Source: an uncultured Clostridia bacterium (GTDB lineage: Bacteria > Bacillota > Clostridia > Christensenellales > Borkfalkiaceae). Taken from it: a stretch of DNA of 5,599 nt. The stretch spans positions 1-5,599 of the forward strand of contig CAMWQK010000073.1 of NCBI GenBank assembly GCA_947176445.1, read 5' to 3'. Numbering within the stretch: the first letter of the stretch is position 1; every line of letters begins with the position of its first letter. The position numbers and the translations under genes are program-made. Below, in pieces: positions 1 through 4,796 of the stretch. Below the pieces are notes generated by a model that made no database searches, had not been told where the DNA came from, and saw only the letters and a program-made list of their open reading frames with translations.

Positions 1-138
1 GTATTCGCCCGCACGAGCCTTCCCTGGGAACAGCCCGCACGCGTGGAGTACGTCAACGGGGCGGCGGCGCAGAAGGCAAAAGCAGAACGCGAACGCAATC
101 TCAAACATGAACGAAAAGATCACGACAAGAGCGCATAA
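1..138 (+). CDS. C-terminal end of an unrecognised protein (5' truncated by window edge)
   Basis: The frame is open from base 1 to a TAA at 136-138 and gives 45 residues, beginning VFARTSLPWEQPARVEYVNG. The second half is a strongly basic and charged tail rich in Lys, Arg, Glu and Ala, likely helical or disordered, ending in DHDKSA. A strong terminator starts 12 bases after the stop on the same strand, which supports a real gene end. Nothing in the tail identifies a family, so no function is given. The gene converges on the acyltransferase at 202-999. Confidence 0.6.
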   Translation, partial: VFARTSLPWEQPARVEYVNGAAAQKAKAERERNLKHERKDHDKSA

Positions 139-150
139 GATGAAAATAAG

Positions 151-190
151 AAAGCCCGCGTTCCGAACAGTTCGGAACGCGGGCTTTTTT
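151..190. terminator. Bidirectional Rho-independent terminator
   Basis: A perfect 17-bp inverted repeat (151-167 and 171-187) encloses a 3-base CAG loop and runs into six T on the plus strand (185-190). The A-rich flank at 141-153 gives a weaker U-rich stretch on the minus strand. It lies between convergent genes and probably ends both the truncated gene at 1-138 and the acyltransferase at 202-999. Confidence 0.93.
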
Positions 191-201
191 CTGAAAACAA
201 T

Positions 202-999
202 TCATGCAAGCGTGATATACTCTAATTTTTTCTTATAATTTTCCTCGTAGCACTGTTTCCATTCTTCTTCGGCGCGGCGCTTCATATCGGCAATGCGCTC
301 GCTCTTTTTGAGCGTCTCGTCCGCATAGACCGCGGGCAGAATGTTGATACGCAGACGCTTGATGTGTCCCCGCTTATTCTTGCGGAAGGTGCAGAAGACG
401 GGCAGCACGGGCACGCGGTATTTGACGGCGTAGAAGAACGCGCCGTCCTGCATGGGGCGAGGCTTCTGATAGTTGACCCACATCGCGTGCTCCGCATAGA
501 AATTGACGATCGAGCCCTCTTTGAGCCGCGTCTCCATCTCCTTTAAGAGAATGCGCGTCGCCGCAAGGTTCGGGGTGAACGCCCACATTCCGCCGTGACG
601 CATGATCGCGCCGCCAACCCCCGTCTTGTTGTTTTTCGGACCCATCGTGTGATACGATTTCATGTGCCCGATCGCCTGCCGCACCATGAGCGTATCGAGA
701 AAGGCGAAGTGGTTGCAGACGCTGATCGCGCCCTGTTTTTTGAGCGCACGGCGGTTCTTCTTCCCCGTCACCTTCGCCCCGTAGGTGACTTTGAGGAGTA
801 TGGGACCGAACACACACATGATAACGCGGAGAAACGTTTCGGCGATCTTTCCGAAAAATTTCTGGCGGTACGGGTACTTCTCCGTCGGCATGCTCCACTT
901 TGTGCCGAAGGGGATATACTCGTAGGTAAACCGGCGATGCGCTTCGAGCGTCGCCTGTATTTTATCCCGCTGTTCGATTTTTCCGCGCTTCTGCTTCAT
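202..999 (-). CDS. PlsC-like lysophospholipid (1-acyl-glycerol-3-phosphate) acyltransferase family protein
   Basis: This 265-residue protein belongs to the phospholipid/glycerol acyltransferase family, whose members transfer an acyl chain to a lysophospholipid or related acceptor at the inner face of the membrane. Seen in the sequence: the HX4D catalytic motif as NHFAFLD (His97, Asp102), a hydrophobic segment at about 54-71 that may anchor it, and the YRVPVLPVFCTF block near 194-205 matching the family's VPVxPV motif. The usual EGTR acceptor-binding motif is replaced by YAEHAMW (168-174, Glu170 kept), a variant I recall from Firmicute homologues, so the exact substrate is uncertain. The C-terminal 30 residues are Lys/Glu rich. 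ATG at 997-999 is the first start in frame; the next Met is residue 37. A purine-rich GGAAAGGG lies 13 bases upstream, too far for an ideal ribosome site. It is a single-gene unit, bounded by terminators on both sides. The acyltransferase assignment is firm; the acceptor is inference. Confidence 0.9.
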   Translation of the reverse strand: MKQKRGKIEQRDKIQATLEAHRRFTYEYIPFGTKWSMPTEKYPYRQKFFGKIAETFLRVIMCVFGPILLKVTYGAKVTGKKNRRALKKQGAISVCNHFAFLDTLMVRQAIGHMKSYHTMGPKNNKTGVGGAIMRHGGMWAFTPNLAATRILLKEMETRLKEGSIVNFYAEHAMWVNYQKPRPMQDGAFFYAVKYRVPVLPVFCTFRKNKRGHIKRLRINILPAVYADETLKKSERIADMKRRAEEEWKQCYEENYKKKLEYITLA

Positions 1000-1005
1000 A
1001 GGCTC

Positions 1006-1034
1006 ATTGTATCCCTTTCCGCAAAAATTGTCAA
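1006..1034 (-). promoter_or_regulatory. Near-consensus sigma-A-type promoter of the acyltransferase gene
   Basis: On the minus strand TTGACA (1029-1034) is followed by a 17-base spacer and TACAAT (1006-1011). That is 6/6 and 5/6 to the housekeeping consensus at ideal spacing. Only six bases separate the -10 box from the ATG at 999, so transcription should begin at or very near the start codon. The only purine-rich ribosome-site candidate falls inside the promoter spacer and would not be transcribed. Confidence 0.8.
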
Positions 1035-1047
1035 GAACTTAAATGTG

Positions 1048-1086
1048 AAAAAATGATGAACGCAGCGGAGCATGTGCTCCGCTGCG
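1048..1086 (-). terminator. Terminator of the deacetylase-SSB unit
   Basis: A perfect 12-bp inverted repeat (1061-1072 and 1075-1086, apparent two-base centre TG) is read on the minus strand after the SSB-like gene stops at 1110. Six T (1053-1048) follow, but seven bases separate them from the stem, so termination may be weaker than at the other hairpins here. It ends just before the acyltransferase promoter. Confidence 0.7.
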
Positions 1087-1109
1087 CCGCATATAAAATT
1101 CAGTTTCCG

Positions 1110-1808
1110 TCAACCGTTGCGGTACGTTCCCGCGCCGTCCGAAGGCGCGGCGTAGATATCGAACTCCCCGTCGAGATCGAAGGTTTCGCCCGCGTCGAAT
1201 GCGGCGAGCTTGGAGACGGACACCTCGTACGCCGTCATCGTGACCGTTTCGCTGTCGCTCAGCTTCTTCTGATATTCGCGGCTCTGAATGCGCCCCGAGA
1301 GCGCGATCTTATCGCCCACCTTCAGGTTCTGCACGAAGCGCGCGTTACGTCCCCAGGCAATGCAGGGAATGTAGTCGGATTTATTATAGGCACGGTTGAC
1401 CGCGACGAGAAGATCGGCGATCTCGCGGTTGAAGGGCGTCGTGCGATAGATGGGCGGCTTGCAGATATACCCCGAGAGAACGATGGAGTTGGGGTTCATC
1501 GCCGCCGTACCCTCGACGAGCTCGCGCACGAACACCGTGAGCATGAGCCGCGATCTTCCGTTTTCGAGCTTGTTATAGCTGCGGAACTGACCGAGCGCGC
1601 AGATGACACTGCCGATTTTCAGATCGTTCCCGCGAATGAGCCGCTCCGAGATGGTCACGGGCAGAATATCCGCCTGCCCGGAAAGACGCATGACGCGCAC
1701 ATAAAACTCGTAAAATCCCTCTCCGTACACCTCGTGCGAGAAAGTCGCTTCCGAGATGATTTCGCCCATAAAGTAAACCTTGTTGTTCTTTTCCGTGCTG
1801 TAATCCAT
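1110..1808 (-). CDS. Single-stranded DNA-binding protein with two OB folds (SSB/PriB superfamily)
   Basis: The 232-residue product looks like two tandem oligonucleotide-binding folds. The second (about 106-202) is the clearer one, with the SSB-like pattern NSIVLSGYI, then a central IPCIAWGRNARFV stretch and VGDKIALSGRIQSREY. The first (about 9-97) begins NNKVYFMGEI and repeats the same strand order in more divergent form (KIGSVICALGQFRSY). Clostridia often carry such a two-domain SSB relative beside the standard SSB; the expected role is binding ssDNA in replication, repair or recombination. The C-terminus is acidic at about 205-219 but ends in DGAGTYRNG, without the DDDIPF-like tip that recruits partners in canonical SSB. 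The start is ATG at 1806-1808, with GGAGGT (1813-1818) four bases upstream. It follows the deacetylase gene by 45 bp with no terminator, so the two are probably co-transcribed. OB-fold identity is well supported; the specific job is inferred. Confidence 0.86.
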   Translation of the reverse strand: MDYSTEKNNKVYFMGEIISEATFSHEVYGEGFYEFYVRVMRLSGQADILPVTISERLIRGNDLKIGSVICALGQFRSYNKLENGRSRLMLTVFVRELVEGTAAMNPNSIVLSGYICKPPIYRTTPFNREIADLLVAVNRAYNKSDYIPCIAWGRNARFVQNLKVGDKIALSGRIQSREYQKKLSDSETVTMTAYEVSVSKLAAFDAGETFDLDGEFDIYAAPSDGAGTYRNG

Positions 1809-1853
1809 ATATACCTCCGGTATTTCTTTTTGTTTTTCAGATTGCCGAAACTG

Positions 1854-2624
1854 TTAAGCGTCGCCGCTGGGGAACTGCCGCCCCGTGGCGTCGATCGTGT
1901 AATTGTCCTTATAGATGAGCTCCCCGATGGGCACGAACTCGAATCCGCGCGCACGCAGTGTGTCGAACACGATGGGAAGCGCTTCCGCCGTATGTAAGCC
2001 GTTGTTGTGGCAGAGAATGATCGATCCGCTCTTTACCCGCTCGACGATGCGCGATGCGATGTCCGAAGCGGTCAGATCCATCCAGGCGAGGGCGTCCACG
2101 TCCCACTGAATGGTGTATAACCCCATCGCCTTCGCCGTGTCGACGAGCAGATCGTCGTAGTCGCCGAAGGGCGCGCGGAAGAGCGTGACTTCCTTGCCTG
2201 TGATCTCCGAGATCGCCTGCGACGAGGTCGTAAGCTCGTTCTTGATCTCCGTCTCGCTCTGCTTGGACATATACGCGTGCGTCGCGCTGTGCGTGCCAAT
2301 CTCGTGCCCCGCCTCGCTGATTTTTTTCAGATATTCGGGATACTTTTTCGCCCAGAATTCCACCGTGAAGAAGGTCGCCTTGACGTGCGCCTCGTCGAGA
2401 TGCTGCAAGATCTCGTCGGTATAGTCCACGCCCCAGGCACAGTCGAAGGAGATGGCGATCTTGTTATCGCTCCGCTCCACGCTGTAAATGGGGAGCGATC
2501 GCGTGCCGCTCCAATACACGGCGGACGCACCCGCCGCCCCTGCCGTCAGTGCGCTCACCGTCAAAAGCAGCGTGAGCGCCACGGCAAGCAGAACGTATTT
2601 CAGACGAAAAGTGATAAAACGCAT
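1854..2624 (-). CDS. PdaB-like polysaccharide deacetylase, membrane-anchored or secreted (NodB domain)
   Basis: This carbohydrate esterase family 4 protein should remove N-acetyl groups from a cell-wall glycan outside the membrane. With 256 residues, it has an N-terminal hydrophobic segment at 10-35 after basic residues; ASA|VYW near residue 35 could be a signal peptidase site. NodB motifs run in order: SFDCAWG (catalytic Asp61), HSATH (His112, His116), RAPFGDY (150-156), QWDVDALAW (173-181) and LCHNNG (His206). The second Asp of the usual FDD motif is Cys62; B. subtilis PdaB also departs from Asp at this site (recalled as FDISWG), which places it near the PdaB/YbaN sporulation branch. I chose ATG 2622-2624 because AGGTG lies four bases upstream and the signal segment starts at once. 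A longer frame reaches 2726 but its extra 34 residues lack a ribosome site and look like leader. Probably the first gene of a unit with the SSB-like gene. Confidence 0.9.
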   Translation of the reverse strand: MRFITFRLKYVLLAVALTLLLTVSALTAGAAGASAVYWSGTRSLPIYSVERSDNKIAISFDCAWGVDYTDEILQHLDEAHVKATFFTVEFWAKKYPEYLKKISEAGHEIGTHSATHAYMSKQSETEIKNELTTSSQAISEITGKEVTLFRAPFGDYDDLLVDTAKAMGLYTIQWDVDALAWMDLTASDIASRIVERVKSGSIILCHNNGLHTAEALPIVFDTLRARGFEFVPIGELIYKDNYTIDATGRQFPSGDA

Positions 2625-2640
2625 ATAGCACCTGTATCCT

Positions 2641-2669
2641 ATCATAGTGTCGGTTGGAATAATTTGGAA
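2641..2669 (-). promoter_or_regulatory. Possible promoter of the deacetylase-SSB unit
   Basis: On the minus strand TATGAT (2641-2646) is a good -10 box, and TTCCAA (2664-2669) stands 17 bases upstream as a poor -35 box (3/6). Transcription would start near 2634 and give a leader of about ten bases carrying the AGGTG ribosome site. The weak -35 suggests either an activator or an alternative sigma factor; I see no clear sporulation-sigma match. Confidence 0.35.
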
Positions 2670-2770
2670 GACTTTGACGAAGTTTGGCAAGTATCGTCGA
2701 AAACCTCTTTTTCTCCTTCCGACCACTCTATCCTATGGCTTTTTCATGCGGATTATGCCGAAATCGGGAA

Positions 2771-2799
2771 GTTCTACCACGAGTAGAGCGGCTTTTTTT
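2771..2799 (+). terminator. Weak terminator-like hairpin in the divergent spacer
   Basis: A 7-bp stem including one G-U pair (2771-2777 with 2783-2789, loop CACGA) is followed three bases later by seven T (2793-2799) on the plus strand. It overlaps the first copy of the direct repeat. No gene on the plus strand lies directly upstream, so it would end a short non-coding transcript or act as an attenuator if transcription starts further left; it could also be chance. Confidence 0.25.
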
Positions 2800-2811
2800 G
2801 CGAGTAGAGCG
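2780..2811. repeat. 11-bp direct repeat pair, 21-bp period
   Basis: CGAGTAGAGCG occurs at 2780-2790 and again, identically, at 2801-2811. The period of 21 bp is two helical turns, so two protein subunits could bind on the same face of the DNA. It lies between the divergent genes, upstream of both presumed promoters. A paired operator is possible but nothing identifies a regulator. Confidence 0.45.
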
Positions 2812-2891
2812 AATTTCGGTTGCAGTGGAAACGCCCGTTCAAACAATAGACGGGGAATTCCGCGAAATAGGGTGTAAATCGGGGCAAACCG

Positions 2892-2900
2892 TGGTAAACT
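2892..2900 (+). promoter_or_regulatory. Possible extended -10 promoter of the DegV gene
   Basis: TGG-TAAACT has the TGn extension and a 4/6 -10 box. The best -35 candidate (TGTAAA, 2873-2878, 16-base spacing) is poor. A start near 2907 would leave an untranslated leader of about 80 bases that includes the small AGTGC/GCACT hairpin (2915-2930) and the ribosome site. Confidence 0.3.
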
Positions 2901-2987
2901 ATGAGTACGATAGCAGTGCAGCGGAGCACTCCCGCCCCTGCATGAGTACATCGACATCATCAAATGGAGATAAGGAGAGTTTTATTG

Positions 2988-3929
2988 ATGAATACGTTTG
3001 ATATCTTTGTTGATTCTTCCGCGAACATTCCCGCAGAGACGGTGAAGGCGAAGGACATTAAAATCATACCCTATATCTGCAACGTGAACGGCTTCGACCG
3101 CCTTTGCTACGAGGACGGACTGCCCTTCCGCGAGCTTGCAAAACAGTTCTACGACGAAATGCGCGAGGGCGTGCCCGTATCCACCTCGCTCGTGAGCGAA
3201 CAGCGCATTATCGACGCGATGACGCCCTCTCTCGAAGCGGGAAAGGACGTTTTGATGGTGACCATCTCCTCGGGCATCAGCGGCACTTACGCACAGGCAA
3301 ACAACGCGAAAAAGGCGCTGGAAAAGGCGTATCCGAAGCGCAAGGTCGTCATCTGCGACAGTGCGAACGCATCGCTCGGCGAGGGCTTACAGGCGCTCAA
3401 AGCGGCGGATCTGCGCGATATGGGCGAGAGCATCGAGACGTGCGAAAAGCGCCTCAAAGAATCCGCCTATCAGTATCACAGCTACTTCACGGTGGGCGAC
3501 CTCAAATATCTGAGAAAGGGCGGCAGAATTTCCGCGGTTGCGGCGATCGCAGGCTCGATCCTGAGTATCAAGCCCATTCTCCGCGCCGACGGCGGCGACA
3601 GCGCAAAGATCACCTTCTTCTCCAAGGAACACGGTAGAAAGAAGGCGCTCTCCGCTCTCGTGCGCGCGTTTGACGAGCACGCCGTGCACCCCGAATTGCA
3701 GACGGTCGCCATTGCGCACGCCGACTGCGAGGAAGAGGCGAACGCCCTTGCCGAGACGCTCAAAGAGCACGGCGCACGCGACGTGATTGTGGAATACTAC
3801 GATATCTGCACGGGCGCACACGTAGGTCCCGGCACGATCGCGCTCTTCTTTACGGGCGAAGACCGCCGCAAGACCGCGGCCGCTACGGAGCGTGCAACCG
3901 CAGGCAAGACCGTTCCTTCCCGCAACTGA
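2988..3929 (+). CDS. DegV family (FakB-like) fatty acid-binding protein
   Basis: DegV/FakB proteins are cytosolic carriers that hold a single fatty acid. In Gram-positive bacteria they present it to the kinase FakA, and the acyl-phosphate then feeds phospholipid synthesis. The 313-residue product has the family landmarks in order: an N-terminal strand ending in DSSANIP (9-15), STSLVS (65-70), the ISSGISGTYAQA block (93-104), CDSANASLGEG (123-133), the TVGDLKYLRKGGRIS signature (168-182), KPIL (195-198) and GAHVGPGT (277-284) with His278. The last 23 residues after LFFTG are a charged, Lys/Arg/Ala/Thr-rich extension; typical members end close to residue 285. I chose ATG 2988 because AAGGAG (2972-2977) stands ten bases upstream; an in-frame ATG at 2964 would add eight residues, lie ahead of that site and gain none of its own. 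No fakA-like DAK-domain gene is in the window. Family is certain, the fatty acid is unknown. Confidence 0.95.
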   Translation: MNTFDIFVDSSANIPAETVKAKDIKIIPYICNVNGFDRLCYEDGLPFRELAKQFYDEMREGVPVSTSLVSEQRIIDAMTPSLEAGKDVLMVTISSGISGTYAQANNAKKALEKAYPKRKVVICDSANASLGEGLQALKAADLRDMGESIETCEKRLKESAYQYHSYFTVGDLKYLRKGGRISAVAAIAGSILSIKPILRADGGDSAKITFFSKEHGRKKALSALVRAFDEHAVHPELQTVAIAHADCEEEANALAETLKEHGARDVIVEYYDICTGAHVGPGTIALFFTGEDRRKTAAATERATAGKTVPSRN

Positions 3930-3942
3930 TTTTTGATATGAC

Positions 3943-3977
3943 AAAAGCCCTCTCGCAGAATTGCGAGAGGGCTTTTT
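3943..3977. terminator. Bidirectional terminator between degV-like and comF genes
   Basis: A perfect 15-bp stem (3943-3957 and 3962-3976) with a four-base GAAT loop leads into a T-rich tract on the plus strand (3973-3986, one A interrupting). On the minus strand only four T follow, inside the stem's own end. It starts 13 bases after the DegV stop and 13 bases beyond the comF stop, so it should serve both convergent genes, more strongly the DegV one. Confidence 0.92.
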
Positions 3978-3989
3978 ATTTTTTTTCTG

Positions 3990-4745
3990 TCATACCGCGC
4001 TTGTCGGCTTTCCGTATACGTTCTTTTTCTCAACACTTGTAATAGTCAGCAAATACGTGTCTTTTGCACCTGCTTTCAACAGTGCGTCTGCAACGGCGGA
4101 AGAGGTCGCGCCCGTCGTCAGCGTATCGTCGATGATGATCACGGACTTTCCCTTGACCGCCTTCCTATCGGATACGCGGAATACGCCTTCGAGGTTCTTT
4201 TCCCGTTCCCGCCGCCCGAGTGATTTTTGTTGCGGCGTCTCCTTCGGCTTTTCAACCGCCTCTAAGAGTTCCCTGCCCGATCGACGGGCAAGCTCCTTTA
4301 CCAGCAGGCGGGACTGATTGTATCCGCGCCGCTTCTCCGCCCGCTCCGTCATGGGCACATAGGTAACGGCGCACTCCTGCGGGAACGCGCTTTTAAGCAG
4401 CGGCTCGGCGATATCCGCCAGCGTGCGGTATAAGTACTTTTCGCCCTTCTTGAAGCGCGAGACAAGCCGCGCCGCCTCGCCCTCATGCGTAAAACAGGAG
4501 CGCGCAAACCGCACCGTGAGCGGCTTTTCCTTGCAGTCGAGGCAAGTTCCCTCCTCTTTGACCTTTCTGCCGCAGAACGGGCAGATGCTGCCTAAATTGT
4601 ACGGGAGCGACCTGTTGCACGGCGTACAGACGCGCTCGCCGCCGAACACCTCTCTGCCGCACACGTCGCACGTGAAGTTATGCGTATCGTCGTACCGTCT
4701 GAGTTTTGTTTTCAGCGATACGAACAGATCACCGAGCTTTTTCAT
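3990..4745 (-). CDS. comF: ComF family protein (zinc-knuckle plus phosphoribosyltransferase-like domain)
   Basis: ComF/ComFC proteins are needed for uptake of transforming single-stranded DNA into the cytosol in competent bacteria, and homologues are widespread in species not known to be competent. This 251-residue protein has the full architecture: eight cysteines in four CxxC pairs (Cys26/29, 40/43, 55/58, 68/71) able to form two zinc knuckles, then YVPM with a RRGYNQSR block (139-146), the TPQQKSLGRRERE stretch (170-182) and the PRPP-loop motif VIIIDDTLTTGAT (202-214). Length is usual for the family. I chose ATG 4743-4745, with GGGGTG (4752-4757) six bases upstream; an in-frame GTG at 4752-4754 would add three residues. 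The gene starts only 15 bases after the terminator of the zinc-ribbon gene and has no clear promoter of its own. No comFA helicase gene is adjacent. Confidence 0.93.
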   Translation of the reverse strand: MKKLGDLFVSLKTKLRRYDDTHNFTCDVCGREVFGGERVCTPCNRSLPYNLGSICPFCGRKVKEEGTCLDCKEKPLTVRFARSCFTHEGEAARLVSRFKKGEKYLYRTLADIAEPLLKSAFPQECAVTYVPMTERAEKRRGYNQSRLLVKELARRSGRELLEAVEKPKETPQQKSLGRREREKNLEGVFRVSDRKAVKGKSVIIIDDTLTTGATSSAVADALLKAGAKDTYLLTITSVEKKNVYGKPTSAV

Positions 4746-4759
4746 ACCCCGCACCCCAT

Positions 4760-4786
4760 AAAAAAGGCGGCTACCGTGTAGCCGCC
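4760..4786 (-). terminator. Terminator of the zinc-ribbon gene, abutting the comF start
   Basis: On the minus strand a perfect 9-bp GC-rich stem (4778-4786 with 4766-4774, three-base loop) is followed directly by six T (4765-4760). It lies 11 bases after the zinc-ribbon stop codon and 14 bases before the comF ATG. It therefore separates the two genes, or acts as a partial attenuator if comF relies on read-through. Confidence 0.9.
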
Positions 4787-4796
4787 CTGCGCTTGA

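Larger units (their letters stand above)
2625..2987. other. Divergent intergenic region between the deacetylase and DegV genes
   Basis: This 363-bp stretch is the longest non-coding part of the window. Short frames exist on both strands but none has a ribosome site together with a protein-like composition, so I see no gene. It holds the candidate promoters of both flanking genes, an 11-bp direct repeat at 2780-2811, a hairpin followed by seven T at 2771-2799, and a small hairpin at 2915-2930 in the presumed degV leader. Base composition is visibly lower in GC than the genes on either side. Confidence 0.6.

Noticed and set aside
374..898. Minus-strand 174-codon frame inside the acyltransferase
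   Set aside because: It is an alternative frame of a gene with intact catalytic motifs, has no ribosome site and has an Arg/His-rich shadow composition.
1053..1997. Long plus-strand open frame of 314 codons opposite the SSB-like gene
   Set aside because: It runs antisense across the SSB-like gene and into the deacetylase, its protein has a biased Arg/His/Val composition typical of a shadow frame, and the minus-strand genes have clear domains and ribosome sites.
2625..2726. N-terminal extension of the deacetylase to the ATG at 2726
   Set aside because: The extra 34 residues lack a ribosome site, overlap the likely promoter and would place a basic stretch before the signal segment; the ATG at 2624 has AGGTG at good spacing.
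2733..2963. Small minus-strand frame in the divergent spacer (76 codons)
   Set aside because: No convincing ribosome site, no recognisable domain, and it spans the direct repeats and presumed degV promoter; plus-strand frames at 2647-2877 and 2684-3001 fail for the same reasons.
3387..3944. Minus-strand 185-codon frame opposite the DegV gene
   Set aside because: It is antisense to a well-recognised DegV protein and would run through the terminator region with no promoter or ribosome site.
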